From a virus, in IMG/VR virus record IMGVR_UViG_3300033571_006933, positions 1 through 27,637 of that record: a stretch of 27,637 bases of DNA. One strand, written 5' to 3'. The notes beneath the pieces were generated by a model. It saw only the letters and a program-made list of their open reading frames with translations. It ran no database searches and was not told where the DNA came from. Made by a program: the position numbers and the translations under genes. Numbering within the stretch: position 1 is the first letter of the stretch; every line of letters starts with the position of its first letter. Below are positions 1 to 7,815 of the stretch, piece by piece.

Positions 1-90
1 CACCGGTCCCACTGGCTCGACAGGAGACACAGGACCCACCGGTCCCACTGGCTCGACAGGAGACACAGGACCCACCGGTCCCACTGGTTC
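1..90 (+). repeat. 36-bp tandem repeat encoding collagen-like Gly-X-Y triplets
   Basis: Two identical 36-bp units (1-36 and 37-72) are followed by half of a third that then diverges (73-about 90). Each unit encodes 12 residues, four Gly-X-Y triplets (reading [12 protein letters not shown]). The array runs off the left edge, so the true copy number is unknown. Exact identity at the DNA level suggests recent duplication or recombination between copies. Confidence 0.9.
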
Positions 91-394
91 GAGTGGAGGA
101 TTTGATTCTACGCAAACAATCGAGTCTGTTGGAACAAGTAGATCTTTAACGTCCGCAGATGCAGGAAAGTTAATTACAAATTCTGCTGCCATTACTATTA
201 CAGTTACCGGACTTTCTATTGGACAACAAGTTGATTTTATCCAAACAAATGCTTCTCAAATAACTTTTTCTGCTGATACAGGAATTACTCTTTATAGTAA
301 AAATTCTTTATTAAAAACTAGTGGTCAATATGCAGTAGCATCTATTAAATGTATAGCAACAAATACATATGTTTTGGCTGGAGACTTAGGATAA
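2..394 (+). CDS. Collagen-like tail fibre protein, C-terminal part
   Basis: The reading frame is open from the left edge and ends at TAA 392-394, giving 130 visible residues; the start lies outside the window. The first 30 or so residues are Gly-X-Y triplets rich in Pro and Thr. About 100 residues follow, beginning near [11 protein letters not shown], with alternating short hydrophobic stretches ([31 protein letters not shown]) that look like a beta-structured tip. This C-terminal type (values set, hydrophobic strand pairs, ending in YVLAGDLG) is common in phage fibres and structural head decorations. The next gene starts 4 nt after the stop, so the two are co-transcribed. Collagen-like phage fibres form trimeric stalks; that role is inferred here. 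Without the N-terminus, attachment to tail or head cannot be decided. Confidence 0.8.
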   Translation, partial: TGPTGSTGDTGPTGPTGSTGDTGPTGPTGSSGGFDSTQTIESVGTSRSLTSADAGKLITNSAAITITVTGLSIGQQVDFIQTNASQITFSADTGITLYSKNSLLKTSGQYAVASIKCIATNTYVLAGDLG

Positions 395-397
395 CTT

Positions 398-1600
398 ATG
401 GCTCACAGTATGGCACTATTAGGGGCAGCTTCTGCGAAGCCTCTGCAATTTATAGCAACTGGCCTTGGATCTGGATATGGGTCAGCAGTTACAACTATCG
501 ATGGCCCAACCTATGTACAAAGCTATGGAACCACGTATAAATTAAATAAAAATGGAAATGTTGTTTGGGGAGTACAATTTTCCGGAACTGGAAATAAGCA
601 GGGATTTGGAATAGATACCAGTCAAAATGTCTATATAGCTGGAAATAGTAGTTTTGTTGCATCTTTAGATGCAAATGGAAATGCTAGATGGCAAAGAACA
701 ATTGGAACTGGAATTTCTTGGCAATCTTTGGCTGTAGATAGCGCAGCTAATCAAATTTATGTTTGTGGTACAAATGGAAGCTATGGTCACATAGCCGCCC
801 TAAATGCGTCAAACGGTTCGGTAGTGTGGGGCATTAGAACTTCTACAGTAAATATAGAGTTTACTGGCATAGAATCTGATGTTACAGGTAAAGTCAGCGC
901 AACGGGATATATTTCAAACGGAACAACACTTGATAGTCATTTAATTGAGCTAAACTATATTGGAAATATTATTTTCCAACGTAGATTGTCTTTAGGGACA
1001 TCGAATTATGTTTTTTCTCAGTCGGTAGCAAGATCTTCATCCACTAATCAAGTAGTTGTATCCGGGTTTCAGCTAACCCCAAGAGTAAATTTTTTAATTC
1101 AATTTAACACAAGTGGATCTGCTATTTCTTCATTAGTAGCCACTTCCACTGGAGGTTATTTAGACTCTGCCTATGGAACAGTTGGCTATGATGCCAGTAA
1201 TTTTTTGTATCTTTCTATGTATTCTATATATGACAACTATATTCCATATAGTAAGGGCGCTGGCTACACAAGATTTTTGGGGAGTACTCCACAAAAAACA
1301 GTAAATTTTAATGATTTAGCCGGCGGACTAAGAATATCTACATCTAAAACAGACAGAACTATAGCTATAATGGGAACACAAGGAATTATAAAAGTTTTAG
1401 GAGATGATTCAATACCGACTGGAACCTACGGATCTTATAACGTTGCAGAGGACACCGAGGGATATGGATATTCAACTTCTAGTATTTCAGTTTCTACCGA
1501 TGGAGTCTCATACATGAATTCTGGCATAGGTTCTAGTGCTTCATCTTTCTCAGTGGTTCAATCTGGTGGAACATCAACAGTTACGTATTTAGGACAATAA
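398..1600 (+). CDS. Repeat-rich, propeller-like tail/adhesin protein
   Basis: A 400-residue protein with no signal peptide or membrane segment. It is built of repeated blocks of roughly 40-50 residues with the pattern hydrophobic strand, D.NGN, W, e.g. KLNKNGNVVWGVQFSG, SLDANGNARWQRTIG, ALNASNGSVVWGIRTS, ELNYIGNIIFQRRLS. Paired strand motifs such as NQIYVCGTNG and NVYIAGNSS lie between them. This resembles PQQ/SBBP-type beta-propeller blades, so a receptor-binding or scaffold disc is likely. The blade assignment is by eye. It lies between two collagen-like fibre genes, which supports a tail-fibre-complex role. The start ATG at 398 is 4 nt after the upstream stop; a second in-frame ATG at 410 is possible. 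The stop abuts the next ATG directly. Confidence 0.7.
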   Translation: MAHSMALLGAASAKPLQFIATGLGSGYGSAVTTIDGPTYVQSYGTTYKLNKNGNVVWGVQFSGTGNKQGFGIDTSQNVYIAGNSSFVASLDANGNARWQRTIGTGISWQSLAVDSAANQIYVCGTNGSYGHIAALNASNGSVVWGIRTSTVNIEFTGIESDVTGKVSATGYISNGTTLDSHLIELNYIGNIIFQRRLSLGTSNYVFSQSVARSSSTNQVVVSGFQLTPRVNFLIQFNTSGSAISSLVATSTGGYLDSAYGTVGYDASNFLYLSMYSIYDNYIPYSKGAGYTRFLGSTPQKTVNFNDLAGGLRISTSKTDRTIAIMGTQGIIKVLGDDSIPTGTYGSYNVAEDTEGYGYSTSSISVSTDGVSYMNSGIGSSASSFSVVQSGGTSTVTYLGQ

Positions 1601-1930
1601 ATGTTAATTTTTATAGACCCTCAAAATAATTACCCAAGATTTATTGGTGACATAAATATTCAGCATCCAAATTGGAACGCAGGAGACTCGCTGCCAGAGG
1701 GTTGGACTCAAGTAGAAGAGGTTACTCCACCTCAACCACAAGAAAATGAGGTTTTAGAGGAGCAATTTCCAGAACTTATTGATGGAATTTATAAGCAAAA
1801 ATGGGCACTTAGGACAAAAACAGAACAAGAACTTTTAGCAGAGCAGGCACCGCAATCAGCCCGACAAAAGTTAAAAAATCTGGGGCTAACTGATATAGAA
1901 ATAGATGCTCTAGCTAGAGGATTGAGATAG
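1601..1930 (+). CDS. Small tail-fibre-associated protein, function unknown
   Basis: A 109-residue acidic, Pro/Glu-rich protein whose ATG follows the upstream TAA without a gap, implying translational coupling. The N-terminus ([18 protein letters not shown]) is a short beta-like stretch. The middle is PPQPQENEV-type linker, then a Trp-containing strand-like motif ([18 protein letters not shown]). It ends in a helix ([23 protein letters not shown]) resembling the C-terminal helix of small proteins encoded beside phage fibres, including the XkdW and fibre-assembly-chaperone types. Location between fibre genes makes a fibre chaperone or accessory subunit reasonable, but no diagnostic motif proves it. 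Confidence 0.6.
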   Translation: MLIFIDPQNNYPRFIGDINIQHPNWNAGDSLPEGWTQVEEVTPPQPQENEVLEEQFPELIDGIYKQKWALRTKTEQELLAEQAPQSARQKLKNLGLTDIEIDALARGLR

Positions 1931-1943
1931 GTCAAATAAAACT

Positions 1944-2945
1944 ATGCCAACAATAAATTTTCCAGATAACCCGCTAATAGGGCAGGTGTTTACAAGTGGG
2001 TCTCAATCATGGACCTGGAATGGTACCTACTGGGAAGCAAATAAAACATCAGTAGTGCCCGGCCCAACAGGACCGACTGGACCTACTGGCCCAACAATTA
2101 CTGTAAATATAGGAAACGTAACCCCAGTAGCATTTGGTTCGGCAAATGTTATCAATTCTGGCAATAGTTCAGTAGTTATTTTAGATTTTGAGGTTCCTCA
2201 GGGTCCTCAGGGGGCGCCTGGAGCTAATTTAAATATAGTTTCAAATTCTCCAGATGTAGAGTCATTGCCAGACGAAGGCAACCAAATTAATGATGCTTTT
2301 ATTGTAGAAGAAGATGGCTGCCTTTACATTTGGACAGGAGTATTTTGGAATAATGCTGGCCCAATTATTGGTCCAACCGGCCCGATTGGTCCAACCGGCC
2401 CAATAGGATTGACTGGAGCCGATAGCGAAGTAACTGGCCCCACCGGACCCCAAGGAGATACCGGCCCTACAGGACCTGAAGGAGCAACCGGTCCTACTGG
2501 AGCAGATAGCAATGTTACTGGTCCCACTGGCCCCGCCGGACCAGAGGGCTCTTTAGGTCCCACTGGCCCCACTGGGCCGGAAGGCGCTGCAAGTACAGTT
2601 CCCGGCCCAACTGGCCCTACTGGAGCTACTGGCCCTACTGGACCACAAGGAGTTCAAGGCTCCGAAGGAGCAACTGGCCCTACTGGAGCTGCTAGCACTG
2701 TTGCCGGCCCAACTGGCCCTACTGGAGCTACTGGTCCACAAGGTGTACAGGGTCCAACAGGTCCAACTGGCCCCACGGGAGTTGGAGCTTATTCAGGTAC
2801 TACACCAGTAAATATTTCTGGAAGCTCAATTTCTTTGTCTGGTGGATATGCTTTTTATCAAGCTGGTAATTCTTACCCTGTAATATATGTAGGAACAACA
2901 GCTCCATCCAGCCCAAATACTGGAGATATCTGGATTAGCTTCTAA
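1944..2945 (+). CDS. Collagen-like tail fibre protein
   Basis: A 333-residue protein. Residues 1-33 contain a short beta module with paired Trp residues ([16 protein letters not shown]), a motif often found at the start of phage fibre and baseplate-associated proteins. A brief GPTGPTGPT block follows near 46-51, then a globular segment of about 90 residues (WTGVFWNN near its end). A Gly-X-Y collagen region covers about 143-275, broken by short inserts (ADSEV, ADSNV, AASTV). The final 50 residues end in [17 protein letters not shown], a motif recurrent at phage fibre C-termini. Frequent Thr and Pro in the Y and X positions fit bacterial/phage collagen stabilised without hydroxyproline. A trimeric fibre that presents the tip to the host surface is the likely role. 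Confidence 0.85.
   Translation: MPTINFPDNPLIGQVFTSGSQSWTWNGTYWEANKTSVVPGPTGPTGPTGPTITVNIGNVTPVAFGSANVINSGNSSVVILDFEVPQGPQGAPGANLNIVSNSPDVESLPDEGNQINDAFIVEEDGCLYIWTGVFWNNAGPIIGPTGPIGPTGPIGLTGADSEVTGPTGPQGDTGPTGPEGATGPTGADSNVTGPTGPAGPEGSLGPTGPTGPEGAASTVPGPTGPTGATGPTGPQGVQGSEGATGPTGAASTVAGPTGPTGATGPQGVQGPTGPTGPTGVGAYSGTTPVNISGSSISLSGGYAFYQAGNSYPVIYVGTTAPSSPNTGDIWISF
2370..2780 (+). repeat. Degenerate Gly-X-Y coding repeat
   Basis: The stretch is built of 9-nt Gly-X-Y units (GGN CCN ACN and variants). A larger near-repeat is visible: the block around 2600-2640 (GGC CCA ACT GGC CCT ACT GGA GCT ACT) recurs around 2706-2740 with almost identical bases. The larger repeats are degenerate rather than perfect, in contrast to the 36-bp array at the left edge. 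Minus-strand open frames in this stretch are by-products of the biased composition. Confidence 0.8.
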
Positions 2946-2964
2946 AAAGATTAGGTAGGGTAAA

Positions 2965-4557
2965 ATGGGTTCTTATTATGTAAGAGCTAATTTTAGCCTA
3001 CGTCCTCAATATTCTATAGATTTAGATATAACTACCAGTTTTCAAACTTCTGGTGGTGTTACTGGAACAGTAGTAAATGTTGTTGCTACTGGTGTAAAGC
3101 ACACGTCAGTCAACAACGCCCCGACAAGCACAGGCTCACCAAGATCATATAACGTTCCAAATGGAAGAGTAACAAACGTAAATGGAACACTAACTCCAAC
3201 TGGAAGCGATAGTTCCTGGGCATTTACGTTTACCACTGGAGCGGTGCCCCAGTATCAACCAATTTGGAGTGGATTTAACAGATACGTTAGACATAGTGAT
3301 GCTTCTACAATCAGCGCTAGCGTTTCTGCCTCACACAGCCTTCTGGGAGATGCAACAGCAACTATAAGTAGCATTCCGCATGTACATAGAATTACATTCA
3401 ACGGAAATGGTGGAACCGCCTCTAGCTCCTCTGTAGACGCAGATAGTGGAACGTTTACCTCGCTACCAAGCGCTACCCGAAGTGGCTATAACTTCAACGG
3501 ATGGTACACAGCAGCTTCCGGCGGGACACTCGCCGGGCCGGCAGGAGACCCATATTACGTTTCAGCAACTACTACATTGTATGCTCAATGGTCAGTTGCT
3601 TATAGTCCAGCCTCTATAACTGATGGAGTATCTAATCAATCCTACAAAGTTGGAGATTCAGTTTATGAGTATATTGCTGCAACTAATACAAACTCCACTC
3701 TAGGTATTGGCGGGTCTAGCTTTAGCTTAAGCACCTCTATTCCTGGAATTTCTTTAACCGATTACGGGTCTTACGCTGAGATTACGGGAGTAGTTGGAGC
3801 TACTTCTACCAGTAACTATTCAGTTTCAGTTACTGCCTTAGGCCCAGGTGGAAATGCAAGCAGCACTGGCACCTGGTCTATTAGTCAAGCCTTACCGTCA
3901 TGGACAGATACAACCTTATCGAGTGGAAGAAAAGGAGTTTCTTATAGCTCTACCTTCACTGCAGCCAGGACTACATCTTGGAGCATATCGGGAGTGCCAC
4001 CGGGCCTAAGCGCTTCTGGAACAACTGGAACTACAGTAACAATTAGCGGAACTCCAACTGGATTTGGTAGCTACGCAATTACTGCTACCCCAAGAAATTC
4101 AGACAATGTTGCTGGCGATACGCAAATAATTTCTTTTAATATTTTGGATTCATCTTTGTCATGGGCAGACCAAATATTAGCAACAAGTTTAGTTACTCAG
4201 GGAGTGTCGTACTCGGACGGGGTTTCCGTATCGGCCGGTCCTACAGTAACTTACTCGCTTTTTAGCGGTTCCTTACCACCAGGACTATCTTTAAATTCAT
4301 CAACTGGAACAATAACAGGTACCCCCACAACGCCAGGAACTTATAATTTTGCAGTTAGAGCAACAAATGGGTCAAATGAAACCATCAATACTAACACTTT
4401 AACAATAACTGTCGAAGCGGGTGGAGGATACGCAAAAATTTGGAATGGCTCCGCATGGGTAGATGGAACTGCCTATGTTAGACAGTCAGGCCAATGGGTA
4501 GAAGGAATTATAAAACTTAGGAATGGTGGAACCTGGGGAGATAGTTTTTCTAACTAG
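2965..4557 (+). CDS. Multi-domain tail adhesin: InlB-B-type repeat plus putative Ig domains
   Basis: A 530-residue protein, probably exposed on the virion. Residues 1-140 are Ser/Thr-rich beta-like sequence. About 141-211 matches the Listeria-Bacteroides (InlB B-repeat, Flg_new-like) pattern: ITFNGNGGT, then SATRSGYNFNGWYTAASGG, ending in TTTLYAQWS. Three repeats then resemble putative Ig (He_PIG-type) domains: about 212-305 (weak), 310-395 (VPPGLSAS...TISGTPTGFGSYAITA) and 398-484 (LPPGLSLNSSTGTITGTPTTPGTYNFAVRA). The final 45 residues have Trp-centred repeats (IWNGSAWVDG, QSGQWVEG). Such Ig-like modules bind surface carbohydrates in phage virions. The last 8 bases overlap convergently with the next minus-strand gene. 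The preceding AGGTAGGG is a modest ribosome site. Confidence 0.8.
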   Translation: MGSYYVRANFSLRPQYSIDLDITTSFQTSGGVTGTVVNVVATGVKHTSVNNAPTSTGSPRSYNVPNGRVTNVNGTLTPTGSDSSWAFTFTTGAVPQYQPIWSGFNRYVRHSDASTISASVSASHSLLGDATATISSIPHVHRITFNGNGGTASSSSVDADSGTFTSLPSATRSGYNFNGWYTAASGGTLAGPAGDPYYVSATTTLYAQWSVAYSPASITDGVSNQSYKVGDSVYEYIAATNTNSTLGIGGSSFSLSTSIPGISLTDYGSYAEITGVVGATSTSNYSVSVTALGPGGNASSTGTWSISQALPSWTDTTLSSGRKGVSYSSTFTAARTTSWSISGVPPGLSASGTTGTTVTISGTPTGFGSYAITATPRNSDNVAGDTQIISFNILDSSLSWADQILATSLVTQGVSYSDGVSVSAGPTVTYSLFSGSLPPGLSLNSSTGTITGTPTTPGTYNFAVRATNGSNETINTNTLTITVEAGGGYAKIWNGSAWVDGTAYVRQSGQWVEGIIKLRNGGTWGDSFSN

Positions 4558-4900
4558 CTTTTTTTCTTGATTTTCTAATAATTGGTTTTGAAAGTGGGGC
4601 AATATCAGTATTAGCAGTTTGAATTCCCATAGTAATATCTTTGATAAATTCTATTTCAGTTGAAACTTTAACAACGTGCTTTTCAATATTACTTACTCTA
4701 TCCGCCAGGGAACTGCCGCCATTTTCCCAAAGCTGATATTCTACTCTTTCTAGTCTTTCTGAGACAGTTCTTCCCTCTTTATCGAGACCAACTGCCCCAT
4801 CTATTCTTTTGGCAATTCTATATATTGCAGTTAGAGAGCCGATTAAAACACCAAACGCCGTTATTGTTGCGCTAATGGCTAGTAGTAGTTCAGAAGTCAT
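4550..4900 (-). CDS. Small membrane-anchored coiled-coil protein, holin-like candidate
   Basis: A 116-residue protein on the strand opposite its neighbours. Residues 4-28 (LLLAISATITAFGVLIGSLTAIYRI) form one clear membrane helix. A basic turn (AKRI) follows, then a predicted amphipathic coiled coil (about 45-95, with VSERLERVEYQL, ADRVSNIEKHVVKVSTEIEFI). The C-terminus is a basic tail (IIRKSRKKAS). One N-terminal helix, coiled coil and basic tail resemble actinophage DUF2746-type proteins and single-span holins or spanin-like partners; the function is not settled. No endolysin lies in this window. It is transcribed away from a divergent region that contains a TACAAT box 45 nt upstream of its ATG. 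Confidence 0.6.
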   Translation of the reverse strand: MTSELLLAISATITAFGVLIGSLTAIYRIAKRIDGAVGLDKEGRTVSERLERVEYQLWENGGSSLADRVSNIEKHVVKVSTEIEFIKDITMGIQTANTDIAPLSKPIIRKSRKKAS

Positions 4901-4944
4901 GTATACTGGTCCTAGGAGAGGAAGTAATTAGATTTGCTTCATCT

Positions 4945-4963
4945 ATTGTAACCTAATAAGGTT
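4945..4963 (-). promoter_or_regulatory. Possible minus-strand minus-10 abutting a palindromic operator
   Basis: On the minus strand TACAAT (4950-4945, 5 of 6 to TATAAT) lies about 45 nt upstream of the ATG at 4900. Immediately upstream, sharing one base with it, is the inverted repeat AACCT-AATA-AGGTT (4950-4963). No good minus-35 was found at 16-18 nt. A palindrome abutting a minus-10 would suit a regulator. On the plus strand the same palindrome is followed by TTTTT-C, so it could instead act as a weak terminator. Confidence 0.25.
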
Positions 4964-4993
4964 TTTCTTATTTAGGCAGTATGGCTCATTAAA

Positions 4994-5023
4994 TTGACAC
5001 TTGTCTAAATTTTTAAAAATATT
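4994..5023 (+). promoter_or_regulatory. Candidate promoter for the primase operon
   Basis: TTGACA (4994-4999) is a perfect minus-35. AATATT at 5018-5023 (4 of 6 to TATAAT) gives an 18-nt spacer. Transcription would start near 5030, giving a leader of about 24 nt to the GTG at 5054 or about 80 nt to the GTG at 5111. The flanking DNA is A/T-rich. The perfect minus-35 is the main support; the minus-10 is weak. Confidence 0.4.
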
Positions 5024-5035
5024 TTGAATTTTTAG

Positions 5036-5054
5036 CCCTATTTTTGTTTTAGGG
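5036..5054 (+). promoter_or_regulatory. Stem-loop at the first possible primase start codon
   Basis: CCCTA (5036-5040) and TAGGG (5050-5054) are exact complements around a 9-nt T-rich loop. The second arm includes the G of the GTG at 5054. A 5-bp stem is weak alone. No ribosome-binding sequence sits upstream of 5054, whereas GAAAGAAG lies 6 nt before the in-frame GTG at 5111, so the hairpin argues for the downstream start. Confidence 0.3.
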
Positions 5055-7792
5055 TGTATTATTTTGGAGATTTAGATGAAGTTTTTTATTGGCTTAGAAA
5101 GAAGCATATAGTGGCAGGCTGGGAGAGCGCAGAAGGAAGACTGGCTTCTGGAGCCGCCTGGTACGCAAAAAAGGGTTGGCACGTATTGCCAGTGCATGGT
5201 ATCGATAAAAATGGCATGTGTACATGTGGCAAAACCCACAAAGAATCAAAAGAAAATGCAAAGCACCCATCGTCTACCAATGGGCAAAAAGATGCCACTA
5301 CTGACCTAGCTAAAATTGAAAATTGGTGGACAGAAAATCCAGATTACAACATTGGAATTTTTGCAAAAGACTCTGGATTTTTTGTTATAGATGTTGACCC
5401 TCGCCACGGAGGTCACGAATCCTTAATTAAACTCGAAGAATTAGCTAATGGAAATTTACCAAAAACCGTAGAAGCAATTACTGGAGAGTACTCAACAAAA
5501 ACCGGCCCCATGAGAGGTAAACACCTTATTTATAGGTGCGACCCAAATGAAAAATTTATTGGGAGTTTCAAGGCTCAGGGATTAGACGGAATAGACCTCA
5601 AACACAACGGATATGTTCTTGTTGCACCGTCTAGACACTCGACAGGTCACTGCTACGAGTGGAAGCCCGGTCACGCCCCCTGGGAGATTGAAATTGCAGA
5701 GGCTCCTGAAGATCTTTTAAATGTAATAAGAGCGAGAAGCCTAAAGCGTCAAGGAAAATATAGTGGAAGCAATTATGAAACAAGCGATTGGGAATTTCTT
5801 CGTGATTTAAATTTTGGTAGCACTGGAAATAAACTTGACATAGACAAGATTCTTGAAGAGGGAATTGATGAGGGCGGAAGAGCTGTTGGCTTATACCAGT
5901 TAGCATGTGCTCTGGCTAACAAGTTTGGTACCGACACTGCCGGAAGAACTTCTGTAGAAGCAATGATGCTTAAGTTTAACGCTGAAATGGTAAGACCACC
6001 ACTAGACGTTGAAGGTAGTAACGGACTATTGATGCACACCAGGCGTGCCATCGAGTTTGTGGCAGACAATCCAGTTTGGGAAAAATGGTGGGATGGACTA
6101 AAAGACTATATTCCAGAGAACGGAATGGAGTGGGCCAAAAAAGCTCAGGAAAACTTTGTAAAGTCTCCATCCCCCTCAACATCTTTTAACTACACCTATA
6201 GTGCAGAAGTTGTTGATGAAGACTCTTTAGAGGTATATGAATCTGCAAATGCGGTAGGAGACCAAGTTGCATCATTGGCAGCTAAAGGTAGGTCAATTAA
6301 AGATATTACTTCTGGTGGAAATCTCGATTTACCAAAAGATCCGGACGCTATTAGCACCGAGGCAGGTGGAAGACCTGGAGGGCGAAGCCTAACTGATGTC
6401 GGAAATGGTAGACGACTAGTAGATTCTTTTGGTTCAACTATTCGCCACACTGATAGCGTTGGTTGGTTTGTCTGGAACGGAAATTATTGGAAACCAGACG
6501 GACAAATGACTCAAATCCGAGAAATTGCTAAATCAGTTTCTACGGTAATTGCTAGAGAAGTTGCAGAACTAAAAAGCGCTGATGACCCCCGCGGCGGCGA
6601 GCTAGTTAAATGGGCAAATTCTGCTAAATCAAATGGCAGAATAAACGCCCTTATCGAGCAAGCCACCACTGACCCAAGAATAACTATGGACCTTGAGGAG
6701 TGGGACAAAGACCCCTATTTGCTTGGTGTAAGAAATGGTGTAGTCGATTTAAGAACTGGAGCACTACAGCGCGGCGATATAGAATCTCACATCACTAGAG
6801 TTTCTCCTATTTCATATACCCAAGGCCTTACAAATGTTCGTTGGACAAACTTTTTGAATGAAGCATTCAATGGTGACCAAGAATACATAAACTGGGTACA
6901 AAAAGCAGTTGGATATACTGCCACAGGTCTTAACAATCAAGACGTAGTCTTTTTAATTTATGGCCCTCCCGGTTCTGGTAAAAACACATTTATTGAAACC
7001 ATATTCGAAGCATTAGGAAAAGCTCAGCACGCCTGGGCGCTAGATTCCAACGTTTTAGCACTTGGCGACAGAATGAGCAACACCGACGAATACCACATGG
7101 CAGAACTTCGCGGTCGTCGAATGATTTGGGTAGATGAGTTGCCGGAGAATGAGCGTATAAAAGAAAACCAAGTTAAAAAGCTGACTGGGTCCGGAACCAT
7201 TCAAGGTCGTTCTCCAGGAGAAAAGCCAATTCAGTTTACGTCTACTGGAAAGCTTTGGATATCTACTAACCACAGGCCAATTATTACCGATGATGCCATG
7301 TGGCGTCGTTTGCTTCCAGTACCCTTAACAAATAAGCCAGCTAAGCCAGACCCTGGACTCAAAAAATATCTTGCTGACCCAGACGGGGCGCTACCAGCAG
7401 TTTTAGCTTGGATTGTCGAAGGAGCGGTTAAGTATTTAGCTTCTACATTTAGCCAGCAGAACCCCCTAGAAATGTGTACAGCAGTTAGAAATGCACACGA
7501 AATCTATAGGAAGAATGAAGACAGAATTGGTGCTTTCATGGAGGAAGAGACTGTCGCCGGAGAGAGTGTAAATGTAAATACTCTATACAAGCGATATAAG
7601 ATATGGTCAGATTCCAGAGGAGAAAGACCAGTCACTCAAATTGGATTCCACAGAAAGCTTGCCGACCGAGGTCTGGAAGTTATTGGAAATGGAAACAGGG
7701 CAATTGTAAATGGAATCGCTTTAGCCCCTCACGAAATTTTCATGGGAGAACAAACTGACTTTGCCACAGCGGCAAGGTTCTACTCACCCTAG
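5054..7792 (+). CDS. Prim-pol / SF3 helicase, bifunctional primase-helicase
   Basis: A 912-residue replication protein. The N-terminal bifunctional primase/polymerase domain starts near AAWYAKKGWHVLPV (35-47). It shows CTCGK...AKHP (56-72, with some Cys of a Zn-binding insert), metal-binding DVD at 113-115 (VIDVDPRHGG), the K-T-G...GKHLIY motif ending at H157-Y160, and DLKHNGYVLVAPS (181-193). The C-terminal half is a P4/D5-type SF3 helicase: Walker A GPPGSGKN (637-644), Walker B VDE (693-695), and the STNHRP...WRRL sensor region (737-750). It synthesises primers and unwinds the fork, and pairs functionally with the DNA polymerase encoded on the other strand at 19122-20942. The longest frame starts at GTG 5054, but GTG 5111 has a better ribosome site and begins just before the conserved domain. 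Length is normal for the family. Confidence 0.92.
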   Translation: MYYFGDLDEVFYWLRKKHIVAGWESAEGRLASGAAWYAKKGWHVLPVHGIDKNGMCTCGKTHKESKENAKHPSSTNGQKDATTDLAKIENWWTENPDYNIGIFAKDSGFFVIDVDPRHGGHESLIKLEELANGNLPKTVEAITGEYSTKTGPMRGKHLIYRCDPNEKFIGSFKAQGLDGIDLKHNGYVLVAPSRHSTGHCYEWKPGHAPWEIEIAEAPEDLLNVIRARSLKRQGKYSGSNYETSDWEFLRDLNFGSTGNKLDIDKILEEGIDEGGRAVGLYQLACALANKFGTDTAGRTSVEAMMLKFNAEMVRPPLDVEGSNGLLMHTRRAIEFVADNPVWEKWWDGLKDYIPENGMEWAKKAQENFVKSPSPSTSFNYTYSAEVVDEDSLEVYESANAVGDQVASLAAKGRSIKDITSGGNLDLPKDPDAISTEAGGRPGGRSLTDVGNGRRLVDSFGSTIRHTDSVGWFVWNGNYWKPDGQMTQIREIAKSVSTVIAREVAELKSADDPRGGELVKWANSAKSNGRINALIEQATTDPRITMDLEEWDKDPYLLGVRNGVVDLRTGALQRGDIESHITRVSPISYTQGLTNVRWTNFLNEAFNGDQEYINWVQKAVGYTATGLNNQDVVFLIYGPPGSGKNTFIETIFEALGKAQHAWALDSNVLALGDRMSNTDEYHMAELRGRRMIWVDELPENERIKENQVKKLTGSGTIQGRSPGEKPIQFTSTGKLWISTNHRPIITDDAMWRRLLPVPLTNKPAKPDPGLKKYLADPDGALPAVLAWIVEGAVKYLASTFSQQNPLEMCTAVRNAHEIYRKNEDRIGAFMEEETVAGESVNVNTLYKRYKIWSDSRGERPVTQIGFHRKLADRGLEVIGNGNRAIVNGIALAPHEIFMGEQTDFATAARFYSP

Positions 7793-7815
7793 TTAGTGGT
7801 ATAGGATAGGTTATT

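Larger units (their letters stand above)
4901..5053. promoter_or_regulatory. Divergent intergenic control region
   Basis: A 153-bp, very AT-rich gap between the minus-strand membrane-protein gene and the plus-strand primase gene. It holds a possible minus-strand minus-10, an AACCT/AGGTT palindrome, a TTGACA-based plus-strand promoter and a hairpin at the primase start, listed separately. It is the only divergent junction in the window, so it must contain the start signals for both flanking genes unless read-through from 1-4557 supplies the primase. Confidence 0.6.

Noticed and set aside
349-540. 63-codon plus-strand frame overlapping the propeller-like gene
   Set aside because: Overlaps two well-supported frames and shows no recognisable protein pattern.
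2262-2741. Minus-strand frames of 62-82 codons in the collagen region
   Set aside because: They arise from Gly-Pro-Thr codon bias read backwards; there are no ribosome sites and they lie inside a well-supported gene.
5086-7273. Several minus-strand frames of 65-98 codons inside the primase gene
   Set aside because: Composition-driven antisense frames without start signals; the plus frame contains complete primase and helicase motifs.
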